Positions 1-9,045 are shown, numbered from the stretch's first letter. The stretch is DNA of 64,000 nucleotides from Brockia lithotrophica (GCA_003050565.1 PEBW01000002.1:124001-188000), one strand, 5' to 3'. Made by a program: numbers and translations. Notes: generated by a model from the sequence alone, not told the origin.

Positions 1-2665
1 TGTGACGGTCGGAAAGCTCCGCGGGAGCGGCTCCGACGTCCAGATCCTCGGCCTCCCTTTCTTCCTCCCCGGTTTCCCCGGGGGGAAAGTCGAGGGGAAG
101 GGTGAGCATCTCCACCGCAGCCCCCCTGCCGCCGTAGAGGCGGGCGAGGCGTTCTGCTCGCCGGATCACCTCTTCGGGAATTCCCGCGAGGCGGGCGACG
201 TAGATTCCGTACGAACGGGAAGCGGCACCGCGGCGAAGCCGGCGCGTAAAGACTACGCCGTCCGCCCGTTCCTTGACCTCCAGATGCACGTTTCGCAGGC
301 GCGGCAGGCGCCCTTCAAGCTCGGCGAGTTCGTGAAAGTGCGTGGAGATGAGGGCCTTAGCGCCGACACGGTCGTGGATGTACTCGATGGTCGCCTGGGC
401 GATCGCCAGGCCGTCTTCCGTGGAGGTGCCGCGCCCGAGCTCGTCCACTAGGAGGAGGCTCTTGGACGTGGCCTCGAGGAGCATCGTACGCACTTCCTTC
501 ATCTCCACCATGAACGTGCTGTCGCCCGCCGCGAGGTCGTCGCCGGCGCCGATGCGCGTAAAGATCCGGTCGACCACGGGAAGGCGCGCCGCCTCGGCGG
601 GGACGAAGGAGCCCATCTGAAAGAGGAGCTGGATGAGGGCCACCTGGCGCATGTAGGTGCTCTTTCCGGCCATGTTCGGGCCCGTGATGAGGAGGACGCG
701 CGCCTCATCGTCGAGGGAGGCGTCGTTGGGGACGAAGGCACCCGGAGGCATGAGCGCCTCGAGAACCGGGTGCCTCCCGGTGCGAACGAAGAGCGACCCG
801 TCGGGAGAGATCTCCGGTTCGACGTATCCGCGGCGGTCGGCGACGGTGGCGAGCGCCTGAAAGACGTCGAGCTCCGCAAGTAATCCCGCGAGTTCGCGAA
901 GGCGTGGCGCCGCTTCGAGAATCCGCCTCCGGACGTCCTCGAGGAGGACTGCCTCGCGGGCGCGGGCGCGCTCTTCGGCGGTGAGGATTTCTTCCTCCCA
1001 CCGCTTGAGTTCTTCCGTGTCGAACCTCTCGGCCCCGGCGAGCGTCTGCCGCCGGCGGTAGTGCGGGGGCACGAGGTGGAGGTTGGGGCGCGTGACCTCG
1101 ATGTAGTACCCAAAGACGCGGTTGTAGCCCACCTTGAGGGACCGAATCCCCGTCCGCCGGCGCTCTTCCTCTTCCAGGCGGGCGATGCGCGCCGTTCCCT
1201 CTTCCTGCAGGGCGCGCAGGCGGTCGAGCTCCGCGTCGTACCCTGCCCGGATCACGCCCCCATCGGAAAGGGAGAGGGGCGGATCGTCGACGAGGGCGCG
1301 TTCGAGGAGGGCGCGCAGGGCGTCCAAGAGGTCGAGGCGGCGCCAGGGGAGGAAGCGCTCGGGCAGGTCTTCCCCCGCCATGGATTCGAGGAGGAGGGCG
1401 CGGACGTGGGGGAGGGCGCGGAGGGTGTCGCGCAGGCGGGCGAGGTCCTTGCCCGTGGCCCCCCCGGCGTAGAGGCGCGCCAGGGGGCGTTCGATGTCGT
1501 ACGTGCGGGCGAGGAGCTCGCGCAGCCCCTCCCGCAAGAGGGGGAGGCGTTTCAAGGTGCGAACGGCCGCAAGCCGGGCCTTGATCTCCCCGGGATCGAC
1601 GAGAGGACGCTCGAGGAAGCGGCGCAGGAGGCGGCGCCCCATCGGCGTCCGCGTCTCGTCCAAGAGCCAGAGAAGGCTCCCCTCGTAAGAACGTCGGCGC
1701 TCGGTTTCAAAGAGCTCCAGACTCCGCCGCGTCGCCGCGTCGAGGACCATCGCGTCGCGGCGACGAAAGGCGACAAACGGGCGGAGGGGAAGGCGTGCGG
1801 CGCGGCTCACGCGCCGCACGTAGGCGACGAGATGACGCGCCGCTTCGAACCCGGGCGTACCCGGCGCGAGGGAGCGGAGGTAATCCTCTCCCGCTTCGGC
1901 AAGGCCCTCCCCTCCCGCCGCAGGTTCGACCGCCTTCTCCGCCCCGGTGACGTCCCCCTGCCAGAGGGTCGGAAAGGCGCCGAAGCGCCGAACCAAGGGC
2001 TCGAGGTCTTCCCAAATTTCCGGCGCGAGGAGCACCTCCCGAGGGGAAATCGCGGCGAGCTCGGCCTCGAGGCCGGACTCGCCGACGAGAGGGTCGACCA
2101 AGGCGTACCCCTCGCCCGTGGAGACGTCGAGAAAGGCGAAGCCGTACGCCTTCGCCCCGCCTTCCCCGCCCTTGCCCCGAGAGCGCCGACCGCTCCCCGG
2201 AGAACCCGCGTCGCGGGACGAGTCCCAAGGTACGATCGCCGCGAGAAACCGGTTATCCACCGTGAGGTACGGTTCCTCGAGGAGCGTTCCCGGGGTGAGG
2301 ATGCGCGTGATTTCCCGGCGCACGAGCCCCTTTGCCGTCTTGGGGTCCTCCACCTGCTCGCAGATCGCCACACGGTATCCCTTCTCGAGGAGCTGGCGCA
2401 GGTACTGATCCGCCGAATGGTACGGCACCCCACACATGGGGACGCGTTCCGACCCTCCGTCGCGTCCCGTGAGCGTAAGACCGAGCTCGCGCGAGACGAT
2501 TTCCGCGTCCTCGAAAAAGAGCTCGTAAAAATCCCCCAGGCGGAAGAAGAGAAGCATGTCCGGAACCTGGCGCTTGATCTCCAGGTACTGGCGGAACATG
2601 GGCGTGTACGCCTCGGGATCCGGAAGACGGTCAGAAGTACGGGCTTCGCGCGGCTCGGCGGCCAT
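1..2665 (-). CDS. mutS: DNA mismatch repair protein MutS (3' end outside window)
   Basis: MutS recognises base mismatches and small loops and recruits MutL through its ATPase. The frame is open from an ATG at 2665 to the window edge, giving 888 residues, close to full family length, so only the C-terminal tail is missing. The mismatch-intercalating Phe-X-Glu is visible as F46-Y47-E48 in the motif GDFYELF. The Walker A loop GPNMAGKST lies at residues 662-670, the Walker B DELGRGTST begins at D741, and an STHFHEL signature follows. The start is supported by a G-rich Shine-Dalgarno about 7 nt upstream (AAGGGGGG). It lies downstream of the amidoligase/cotE genes on the same strand, the position of mutS after cotE in Bacilli, but a hairpin terminator separates it from them. 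Confidence 0.97.
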   Translation of the reverse strand, partial: MAAEPREARTSDRLPDPEAYTPMFRQYLEIKRQVPDMLLFFRLGDFYELFFEDAEIVSRELGLTLTGRDGGSERVPMCGVPYHSADQYLRQLLEKGYRVAICEQVEDPKTAKGLVRREITRILTPGTLLEEPYLTVDNRFLAAIVPWDSSRDAGSPGSGRRSRGKGGEGGAKAYGFAFLDVSTGEGYALVDPLVGESGLEAELAAISPREVLLAPEIWEDLEPLVRRFGAFPTLWQGDVTGAEKAVEPAAGGEGLAEAGEDYLRSLAPGTPGFEAARHLVAYVRRVSRAARLPLRPFVAFRRRDAMVLDAATRRSLELFETERRRSYEGSLLWLLDETRTPMGRRLLRRFLERPLVDPGEIKARLAAVRTLKRLPLLREGLRELLARTYDIERPLARLYAGGATGKDLARLRDTLRALPHVRALLLESMAGEDLPERFLPWRRLDLLDALRALLERALVDDPPLSLSDGGVIRAGYDAELDRLRALQEEGTARIARLEEEERRRTGIRSLKVGYNRVFGYYIEVTRPNLHLVPPHYRRRQTLAGAERFDTEELKRWEEEILTAEERARAREAVLLEDVRRRILEAAPRLRELAGLLAELDVFQALATVADRRGYVEPEISPDGSLFVRTGRHPVLEALMPPGAFVPNDASLDDEARVLLITGPNMAGKSTYMRQVALIQLLFQMGSFVPAEAARLPVVDRIFTRIGAGDDLAAGDSTFMVEMKEVRTMLLEATSKSLLLVDELGRGTSTEDGLAIAQATIEYIHDRVGAKALISTHFHELAELEGRLPRLRNVHLEVKERADGVVFTRRLRRGAASRSYGIYVARLAGIPEEVIRRAERLARLYGGRGAAVEMLTLPLDFPPGETGEEEREAEDLDVGAAPAELSDRH

Positions 2666-2800
2666 CGGCGGACCCCCCTTCGCGCGCCGTTCTCGTCCTT
2701 TTCGTCTCTCTTGCTCTTGCGTCCCTCCAGCCGCGCACTCCCATCCCCGAGCCGAGGAACTTCCTCCGAGAAATCCCGGCATTTCGGGCGAAGCTCGGCA

Positions 2801-2829
2801 CAAGAAAGCGCTCCGAAAGTTCGGAGCGC
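2801..2829 (-). terminator. Hairpin terminator between the amidoligase gene and mutS
   Basis: A perfect 10-bp stem (GCGCTCCGAA / TTCGGAGCGC) with a 2-nt spacer occupies 2808-2829. On the minus strand it is followed by TTTCTTG, a short U-rich tract. It lies 29 bp after the stop of the amidoligase gene, so it probably limits read-through into mutS. Confidence 0.55.
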
Positions 2830-2858
2830 ATGCCGCCTTTTTCTTGTAGTATACCGCT

Positions 2859-4604
2859 TCACCCACCGCCGCGCCAGAGCTCACGAAGATCCTGCCGCGC
2901 TTCCCGCGTGCTCCACGCCGCACGCCGGTACAGGTCGTCTGCGGCGCGGATGCGGCTTACGGCTTCGGGCGTGCCGGCAAAAAGCCGGATGTACAGGGGA
3001 CGAAGTTCGCGCCAGGCGGCGAGGACCTCGGCCGCAAGCGCTCCCTCCTCCTCCGGCAAGAGGGCACACGTAAGCCAGGCGGTCTTGGCCCGCAGGGCGG
3101 GCAGGCGGTCGGTGCAGCGGGCGACGGCGTATGCGAGGATGAAGGCGGCGTAAGCCGTATCCGGCGAGGTGAGGAAGCTTGCAGGCGTGCGGTACTCAAA
3201 GCCGCCGTGACCCTTGGCGCGGGCATCGCCGGGGAAACCGTAACGCGGGCGCCGCGCGCCCCCTACGGGCTCGAGGAGGGCGAGGGGCAAAGCCACGTAG
3301 CGGTCGAACTGCCGGAGAAGGCGAAAGGTGAGGGGAACGCCGCTCACGTGGACATGGCCGCCCGTGGGAAGGCCGGGCCTTCCCGGCCCGGCGTAGACGC
3401 CAAGGGTCGGGACGCGGCGAAACACGTCGTGGAGCAGGCGGCGGACCTCGCCGACGAGTTCCTCGGGGGACGCCTTGGGAGAGGGTCGAAGTTCGAGCAC
3501 GGGGCGCTCGCGCCCGTCCCGACGGCGGACGGTCACGCGGTCGCAGCCGATCTCCCCGGCCTCGGGAAACCAGCGGGAAGCCGGGACGATGCGGCCGTCC
3601 GACCGTTCGAGGAGGAGTTCGAGGTCGGCGCCCAGGGTGGGCGGGGGGGCTTCCGGGTTCTCCCCTCGCCGACACGGATAACGACGGCGGAGAAAGCGGC
3701 CGAGGAGCCGCGCCTGAGAAAGGGCGAGTCCGGGAGGTGCCTCGACGGCGAGGAGGGAAAACCCCTCCTCCGTCTCCGCGAGGTCTACGAACCCGAGGTC
3801 GAGGCCCAAAGCGTACAGGGCGTGGAGGGCCGCTTCGGCGGCGCGGTAGAACCGCCGGCCGTACGGCGCGAGAAGCGGGTGCCTGGTGGACAAAAAGAGC
3901 TCCCACGAGGCGGGGGCCCCCCAGGCAGACTCGGGAGCCACGGCCGTCTCCACAAAGCCCGCGGGATCGTGCACCTCGCGCCAAAGGAGAGCGCCGTCGA
4001 CGAAGAACAGGCGGAAGATCCGGCGCAGGACCGGGAGGTGCGAAGGAGCGCGGGCTTGGTCCCCTTTGGCGGTACCGGATTCTCCCGGGCGAACCACCCC
4101 GCGGACGCGTTCCGATACCGAAACTCCCGCGACACCGCCACCCCTCCGCAGAACAAACGACGGAGCCATGGGGAACCCCCAGGCGCGAAGGCAGGAAACG
4201 AAGTCCGCCCTCCCCTGCCGCGAGCGGGGGCTTCCCCGCCCCGCCGTTCCCCGCCCGCCTCCGAATCCCGAAGCCCCCGGGTCGACGAGCGGTACGTAGG
4301 CCGCATTCAGAATGCGCGGACCTCCCTCGTCTTCCCCCGCATCCCCGAGAAGAGACCTTTCGCCGGACGGTCGGAAAGGTACGGGACGGACGTCCCCCGT
4401 TCCCGCGAGCCCGACGGGAGGCCATCCACCTTCGTCGGGAGGCGGTGCGTCCGACCACCAGAGGACGACCTCCGTGCCCGGGAGGGTGAGGACTCGCCGT
4501 CCTCCCGGCGCGCGGAGGAAAAGAAAGCCGGCCTCCGCAAACGGCGTGAGACCGGCTCCCCCCCGAAGCAAGTCATCCGGACGGGTTCGAGCCGTTGCGC
4601 GCAT
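2859..4604 (-). CDS. Putative amidoligase (phiEco32-like COOH-NH2 ligase type 2 family)
   Basis: This 581-residue protein looks like a two-part enzyme. The C-terminal half carries motifs of the COOH-NH2 ligase type-2 branch of the amidoligase superfamily (related to glutamine synthetase-like ligases): GADLEL at 325-330, GEIGCD at 350-355, GGHVHVSG at 415-422 and GGFEYRTP at 467-474. The N-terminal half (about 100-310) resembles an ATP-grasp-like fold without obvious catalytic motifs. Family members form amide bonds between carboxylates and amines; the substrate is unknown. The ATG at 4604 follows GGAGG by 7 nt. It lies 74 bp downstream of cotE and may share its transcript, which suggests, by inference only, a role in spore coat modification. 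No signal peptide or membrane segment is seen. Confidence 0.75.
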   Translation of the reverse strand: MRATARTRPDDLLRGGAGLTPFAEAGFLFLRAPGGRRVLTLPGTEVVLWWSDAPPPDEGGWPPVGLAGTGDVRPVPFRPSGERSLLGDAGEDEGGPRILNAAYVPLVDPGASGFGGGRGTAGRGSPRSRQGRADFVSCLRAWGFPMAPSFVLRRGGGVAGVSVSERVRGVVRPGESGTAKGDQARAPSHLPVLRRIFRLFFVDGALLWREVHDPAGFVETAVAPESAWGAPASWELFLSTRHPLLAPYGRRFYRAAEAALHALYALGLDLGFVDLAETEEGFSLLAVEAPPGLALSQARLLGRFLRRRYPCRRGENPEAPPPTLGADLELLLERSDGRIVPASRWFPEAGEIGCDRVTVRRRDGRERPVLELRPSPKASPEELVGEVRRLLHDVFRRVPTLGVYAGPGRPGLPTGGHVHVSGVPLTFRLLRQFDRYVALPLALLEPVGGARRPRYGFPGDARAKGHGGFEYRTPASFLTSPDTAYAAFILAYAVARCTDRLPALRAKTAWLTCALLPEEEGALAAEVLAAWRELRPLYIRLFAGTPEAVSRIRAADDLYRRAAWSTREARQDLRELWRGGG

Positions 4605-4678
4605 GGTCGACCTCCGGAAGAAGCGGCGGCGCGGAAGGAAACCCTTACCTCACCGGAAGGGCCCCACCCGCGCGCGGC

Positions 4679-5218
4679 TTAGTCCAGCTCGTCGGCGAAG
4701 AGGTCGTCCTCTACAGGGTCCTTTTTATCCTTCTCCCCGGGAAAAGCACAGGCGTCCGGGGCGACGACGACGCAGAGGCGCGTCTCCCCCACGAGCTCCG
4801 CTTCGAGTTCCATGGCCACGGTCATCGCGATGTCCCCGTCTACGACCCGCGCCTCCACGGCGTGCGGCGCTTCGAGCTGCGATACCCGGACCATGAGGAG
4901 GTCTTCGACGCGATCCGGATCGAGGTAGCCGAGAGGAATGCGCGTGCGGTACGCGAGGGTCGCCTTGGCAACGTCCGTCTTCGTGTTGCCGTCGTAGGCG
5001 TACCACGCGTTCACCTCGTAGCTCCCCTCTACCTCTACGGCGTCATCCACGCGACGGCCGGAAAAGACGTGGCCGATCACCCACAGACCGAGAACCCCCG
5101 TGGGCGCGTGCTCCGGCGTGATCCGGTGCGAGTTTTGTACGTACCTCCGCCCGCGGCCGACGACGGCCTTCGTGAGAATCTCACGGAAGAGGATCCGCTT
5201 CCCTTCAAGGCTCTCCAC
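4679..5218 (-). CDS. cotE: Outer spore coat morphogenetic protein CotE
   Basis: CotE forms the ring on which the outer spore coat assembles. The 179-residue product matches B. subtilis CotE (181 aa) in length and in conserved blocks: LTKAVVGRGRRYVQ near the N terminus, HRITPEHAP, GLWVIGH, and NAWYAYDGNTKT in the middle, ending in the acidic tail typical of the family (DDLFADELD). The start is a GTG at 5218, with GGGAGG about 7 nt upstream. A CATAGCAT sequence at 5252-5259 (minus strand) resembles the -10 element of mother-cell sigma factors E/K, which drive cotE in Bacillus, but no convincing -35 was found, so this is tentative. Neighbours ymcA and miaB upstream and mutS downstream match Bacillus synteny. 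Confidence 0.96.
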   Translation of the reverse strand: MESLEGKRILFREILTKAVVGRGRRYVQNSHRITPEHAPTGVLGLWVIGHVFSGRRVDDAVEVEGSYEVNAWYAYDGNTKTDVAKATLAYRTRIPLGYLDPDRVEDLLMVRVSQLEAPHAVEARVVDGDIAMTVAMELEAELVGETRLCVVVAPDACAFPGEKDKKDPVEDDLFADELD

Positions 5219-5381
5219 CTTCGTCCCTCCCTCTCTCCGCGTTCCGCCCCCATGCTATGCGGAGAGAAGAGGGCAGGTGCCTCGAGATCCGCACGGTCCG
5301 ATGCGACGACTTCGCAAGCGATGCAGATTCTTGGGTTTTCTCGGGTTCCGTGTTCGAGCTCCTCCTTCGAGGCGCATCGTT

Positions 5382-5756
5382 TCAAAAAGTGCCGGGGGCG
5401 TCTTGGGTTCTCTCCGCATCTTCCGAACCCGCTTCATCCAGCGCGCGGTTCAGCGCCCCTTCGAGGGCGGACAACACGAGGTCGCGCCGCGCGGCGAGCT
5501 CCTCCCGTAGGGCGAGGTACTCCGCCCCCGCCGGGTAGGCGGAGATTTCCCCCTCGAGGCGCTCCATTGCGGCGGCGTCCCCGCGGACGCGGGCGAGGTG
5601 CCAGGCGCGGACGAGGGGGGTGAGGCGGGGATGTTGGGCACAGCGCGCGGCGGCGGCGCGAAAGCGCCGTCCGACCTCGCTCGTCCGCAGAACTTCTACT
5701 ACGGCGCGCGCCCGAGCGCGGACGAGCTCTTCCTCGAACTGCCTTTCCGCGTTCAT
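5382..5756 (-). CDS. ymcA: YlbF/YmcA family regulator (RicA-like)
   Basis: YmcA (RicA) forms a complex with YlbF and YaaT that promotes RNase Y processing and affects competence, biofilm and sporulation through Spo0A. The 124-residue protein is almost entirely helical and charged, with the family pattern of an N-terminal helix, RFRAAAARCAQHPRL and a C-terminal helix. Only one cysteine (C39) is present. The ATG at 5756 overlaps the miaB stop in an ATGA, so translation is probably coupled. Identification rests on helical pattern, length and the miaB-ymcA-cotE context more than on strong motifs. RNase Y itself is encoded 8 kb upstream. Confidence 0.8.
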   Translation of the reverse strand: MNAERQFEEELVRARARAVVEVLRTSEVGRRFRAAAARCAQHPRLTPLVRAWHLARVRGDAAAMERLEGEISAYPAGAEYLALREELAARRDLVLSALEGALNRALDEAGSEDAERTQDAPGTF

Positions 5757-7369
5757 CCGCCTACCTCCACCTCCGCCGGAGCCGCCGCACCGACGTAGGT
5801 GCCGTAGAGGGTGTAGGGCTGCACGCGCTCGATGCGCACGCGGACGAATTCCCCGGCGAGTTGAGGCGGCCCCTCGAAGTGCACGAGCTTGTTCGTGCGC
5901 GTGCGCGCGGCGAGGATGCGGCCGTCGCGTTTGCTCGGACCTTCCACGAGGACGGTTACGCTTCGGCCGAGGAGCTCTTCGTTGTGCCTCAGGGCGTGCG
6001 CCCGGACGACCTCGTTCAGGCGTTCGAGGCGCGCCCGCTTCACCTCGTAGGGAGTCTCGTCGGGAAAGCGCGCCGCCGGCGTCCCTTCGCGCGGGGAGTA
6101 GATAAAGGTAAAGGCGCCGTCGAAGGAAACCTCTTCCACGAGGGACAAGGTCGCCTCGAAGTCCGCCTCCGTCTCCCCCGGAAAGCCTACGATGATGTCC
6201 GTCGTGAGGGCTACTCCCGGGATGTGCGCGCGGAGTTCCCGCACGAGCTCGAGGTACCATTCCCGCGTGTAGCGGCGGTTCATCCGCCGGAGCACGGCGT
6301 CGGAACCGGATTGGACGGGGAGGTGGACGTGCTCCACGAGGTTGCCGCCCCGGGCGAGGACCTCGATCGTCCGCCGGTCGAAGTCCCGCGGGTGGCTCGT
6401 CGTAAAGCGCACCCAGGGTATGGAAATTTCTTGGATGTCCGCGAGCAGGTCGGCGAAGGTGTACACGCGGTCGCGGAAGTCCTTGCCGTAGGCGTTTACG
6501 TTTTGCCCGAGAAGCGTAACCTCCCGGTAGCCTGCCTCCGCCAGCTCACGCACCTCTTGGAGGACATCCTCCGGCCGCCGGCTCCGCTCCCGCCCACGCG
6601 TGTAGGGGACGATGCAGTACGTGCAAAACTCGTCGCACCCGTAGGAGATGTTCACGTACGCCTTGATTCGGTCGCTCCGGTTGGCAGGTAGGGCCTCGAT
6701 GAGTTCCCCTTCGCGGTTCCACACGTCGAAGACGCGCACGTGGTCCAAGATCGCCTCCGCCAGGCGCGTGGGAAGTAGGTGGAGGTTGTGCGTGCCGAGG
6801 ACGAGGTCCACCTCCGGGTGCTCTTCGAGCAGGCGGCGCGCCACGCCTTCCTCCTGAGGCATGCAACCCATCACGCCGACGATGAGCTCGTGTCGCGTGC
6901 GCTTGAGTCCCTTGAGACGTCCGAGTTCGCCGAAGACGCGTTCCTCGGCGTTTTCGCGGATCGCGCAGGTGTTGAGGAGGACGACGTCCGCCTCCGCCGG
7001 GTCCGCCGCCGGGGAGAAGCCCATGGACTCGAGAAGTCCTGCCGCCGTTTCGGAGTCGCGGACGTTCATGAGGCAGCCGTACGTGAAGATGAAGTACCTC
7101 TTCCCCTCCCCCAGACGCCGAAGATCCTCGGAAAGAGGAGGGTAGGGAACTACGGGGATGTCCCGAAACACCCGCCGCCGCGTTTCCCGCACCGTAGGCA
7201 GGTTGTACACGCGTGCAGGCGTGAGCCGACGGGGGACGAAGGGGATTCCCCGGAAGGCGGGCGCTTCCGCGGTTTCGGATGCATCCTCCGACGAACTCGA
7301 GGTAAGCGGCGAATCCTGTATGGAAAACAGAGGCGCGAAGTCGCGTTCGGTTGTCTGCCTTTCGCTCAT
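5753..7369 (-). CDS. miaB: tRNA-2-methylthio-N6-dimethylallyladenosine synthase MiaB
   Basis: MiaB is a radical-SAM methylthiotransferase that converts i6A37 to ms2i6A37 in tRNA. The 538-residue frame shows the N-terminal UPF0004 domain with cluster cysteines C99, C135 and C169, the radical-SAM CxxxCxxC (C245, C249, C252 in YGCDEFCTYC) followed by VPYTRGRERSR, and a C-terminal TRAM domain. The first cysteine sits in TYGCLMN, whereas most MiaB proteins have GCQMN. About 85 poorly conserved residues precede the UPF0004 domain. The ATG at 7369 was chosen because GGAGGG lies 7 nt upstream; longer in-frame starts lack a ribosome binding site. Its stop overlaps the ymcA start. Confidence 0.96.
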   Translation of the reverse strand: MSERQTTERDFAPLFSIQDSPLTSSSSEDASETAEAPAFRGIPFVPRRLTPARVYNLPTVRETRRRVFRDIPVVPYPPLSEDLRRLGEGKRYFIFTYGCLMNVRDSETAAGLLESMGFSPAADPAEADVVLLNTCAIRENAEERVFGELGRLKGLKRTRHELIVGVMGCMPQEEGVARRLLEEHPEVDLVLGTHNLHLLPTRLAEAILDHVRVFDVWNREGELIEALPANRSDRIKAYVNISYGCDEFCTYCIVPYTRGRERSRRPEDVLQEVRELAEAGYREVTLLGQNVNAYGKDFRDRVYTFADLLADIQEISIPWVRFTTSHPRDFDRRTIEVLARGGNLVEHVHLPVQSGSDAVLRRMNRRYTREWYLELVRELRAHIPGVALTTDIIVGFPGETEADFEATLSLVEEVSFDGAFTFIYSPREGTPAARFPDETPYEVKRARLERLNEVVRAHALRHNEELLGRSVTVLVEGPSKRDGRILAARTRTNKLVHFEGPPQLAGEFVRVRIERVQPYTLYGTYVGAAAPAEVEVGG

Positions 7370-7389
7370 CCGTACATCCCTCCAGGGGG

Positions 7390-7395
7390 AGTATA
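7390..7395 (-). promoter_or_regulatory. Candidate -10 element for miaB
   Basis: TATACT on the minus strand, 21 nt upstream of the miaB start codon. No good -35 hexamer lies 16-18 bp further upstream, so only the -10 is proposed. Confidence 0.35.
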
Positions 7396-7454
7396 CCACG
7401 GAAACGCGCGAAAGGCCGAAGAAAAAACCGCGGCGATCTCCGCGCGTCGGGCGC

Positions 7455-7483
7455 TTGCGGCGGGGGTAAAAACCGAATACGAT
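7455..7483 (+). promoter_or_regulatory. Candidate sigma-A promoter of the purine permease
   Basis: TTGCGG (7455-7460), a 17-bp spacer and TACGAT (7478-7483). The leader to the GTG start would be about 75 nt. No guanine/adenine riboswitch signature was seen in it. Confidence 0.5.
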
Positions 7484-7565
7484 AGGCGTGCGGGACGAAA
7501 AATGTACGGAATGCGTAGCCGGCCCGCTGGACACCGAAAACCTACCCAGGAAAGGGGGAACGGCC

Positions 7566-8888
7566 GTGGATTTGGACCGCACGTTCGAACTATCCGCGCG
7601 GGGGACGAACCCCGGGCGCGAAGTCCTCGCCGGACTCACCACCTTCCTCACCATGGTCTACATCGTCGTCGTAAACCCGATCATCCTGGGACAGGCCCAC
7701 GTTCCCTTCGAACGCGCCTTCTTCGCCACCGTCGTGGCGACGATCCTCGGCACCTTGTGGATGGGGCTTCGGGCGAACTACCCGATCGCCGTCGCCCCCG
7801 GAATGGGCCTCAACGCCTTCTTCGCCTTCTCCGTCGTCGGCAGCGCGGCGGGCATCGACTACCGCGTCGCCTTCGGCGCCGTCTTCGTCGCCGGCGTCCT
7901 CTTTGTGATCCTCTCCGTGACCCGCTTCCGCGAAGACCTCCTCAACGCCATCCCCGCGAGCCTCAAGCACGCGGTCACCGCGGGTATCGGCCTCTTCATC
8001 GCCTTTATCGGTCTCAGGCTCTCCGGCATCGTCACGGCACACGAAACGAATCTCGTAGCCCTGGGAAACCTCAAGGCGCCCCAGACCCTCCTCTCCCTCT
8101 TCGGCCTCCTCGTGACTCTCGTGCTTTACGCCCGGCGCGTCCCCGGAGCGATCTTCCTCGGAATGCTCGTCACGGCGGTCGTCGCCGCGTCCGTGGGGAT
8201 GCTCTCCTTTGAGAACGGCTTCTTCTCCCTGCCCCGACTCCCCGCCGACGGCCTCTTCGTCATCGATCCCGTCACGCCCTTCGTCGACCTCTTCCGCTAC
8301 CACCTCTACACCGTCGTCCTCGCCTTTCTCATCATCACCCTCTTCGATACGACGGGGACGATGATCGGCATCGCCGAACAGGCGGGACTTCTCGTAAACG
8401 GCCGCTTCCCCCGGGCGCGCGAAGCGCTCCTCGCCGACTCCGTGGCCACGAGCGTGGGCGCCCTCCTCGGCACGAGCCCCACGAGCGCCTACATCGAATC
8501 CGGCGCCGGCGTGGCCGCCGGGGGGCGAACGGGGCTCACCGCCGTATCCGTTGCCGGATTTTTCCTCCTCACGCTCTTCTTCTTCCCCGCCGTTCAGGCG
8601 GTCGCCGGACTCCCCGCCATCACCGCCCCTGCCCTCATCCTCGTGGGAAGTCTCATGCTCCGTGCGCTCCGGGAAATCCCCTGGGACGAATTCGACGAGG
8701 CCTTCCCCGCCTTCCTCGTGATCCTCTCCATGCCCCTCACCTCGAGCATCGCCACGGGCATCGCCCTCGGCTTCTCCACCTACCCGATCCTCAAGCTCGT
8801 CCGCGGCCGCGGCCGCGAGGTGCACCCCCTCCTCTACTTCTTCGCCGTGGTCTTCCTCATCCAGCTCTTTTTCCTGCCGCACGTTTAA
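7566..8888 (+). CDS. pbuG: AzgA/PbuG-type guanine-hypoxanthine permease
   Basis: Predicted purine base:proton symporter of the AzgA branch of the NCS2-like permeases. The protein has about 12-14 hydrophobic helices and family signatures: GLTTFLTMVYIVVVNP near the N terminus, APGMGLNAFF, the substrate-site stretch FDTTGTMIGIAEQAG, and GTSPTSAYIESGAGVAAGGRTG. Starting at the GTG at 7566, preceded by AAAGGGGGAA, gives 440 residues, the same length as B. subtilis PbuG; the frame is open further upstream but without family similarity. It is read divergently from miaB and ends before a hairpin at 9015. Guanine versus hypoxanthine preference cannot be told from sequence. Insertion here interrupts the conserved spoVS-miaB neighbourhood. 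Confidence 0.93.
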   Translation: MDLDRTFELSARGTNPGREVLAGLTTFLTMVYIVVVNPIILGQAHVPFERAFFATVVATILGTLWMGLRANYPIAVAPGMGLNAFFAFSVVGSAAGIDYRVAFGAVFVAGVLFVILSVTRFREDLLNAIPASLKHAVTAGIGLFIAFIGLRLSGIVTAHETNLVALGNLKAPQTLLSLFGLLVTLVLYARRVPGAIFLGMLVTAVVAASVGMLSFENGFFSLPRLPADGLFVIDPVTPFVDLFRYHLYTVVLAFLIITLFDTTGTMIGIAEQAGLLVNGRFPRAREALLADSVATSVGALLGTSPTSAYIESGAGVAAGGRTGLTAVSVAGFFLLTLFFFPAVQAVAGLPAITAPALILVGSLMLRALREIPWDEFDEAFPAFLVILSMPLTSSIATGIALGFSTYPILKLVRGRGREVHPLLYFFAVVFLIQLFFLPHV

Positions 8889-9014
8889 CATCTCCGAAAG
8901 GAATTCCGGAGCTTTCGCCGGCCGGTTCCGTACTTTTTTCACCTAACGTTTTCGCCTAACTTGCGCCGAAGTCGGGAGACTTCCCAGACGGCCGACCCGA
9001 TGCAAACGCGCACG

Positions 9015-9045
9015 AAGCCCCCCGACCCGATGATCGGGGGGCTTT
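9015..9045 (+). terminator. Rho-independent terminator after the permease
   Basis: An 11-bp stem (AAGCCCCCCGA / TCGGGGGGCTT) with an 8-nt loop, ending in TTT. The trailing U tract is short, so termination may be partial. It separates the permease from the toxin-antitoxin genes. Confidence 0.6.

Noticed and set aside
1061-3073. 670-codon plus-strand open frame
   Set aside because: Antisense shadow of mutS; composition is biased, no family motifs, and the opposite frame carries all MutS motifs.
7484-7565. Purine riboswitch in the permease leader
   Set aside because: Searched by eye for the conserved three-way-junction loops; the roughly 80-nt leader lacks them.
7590-8942. 450-codon minus-strand open frame
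   Set aside because: Antisense of the purine permease; Glu/Asp/Gly-rich product typical of a reversed membrane-protein gene in GC-rich DNA.
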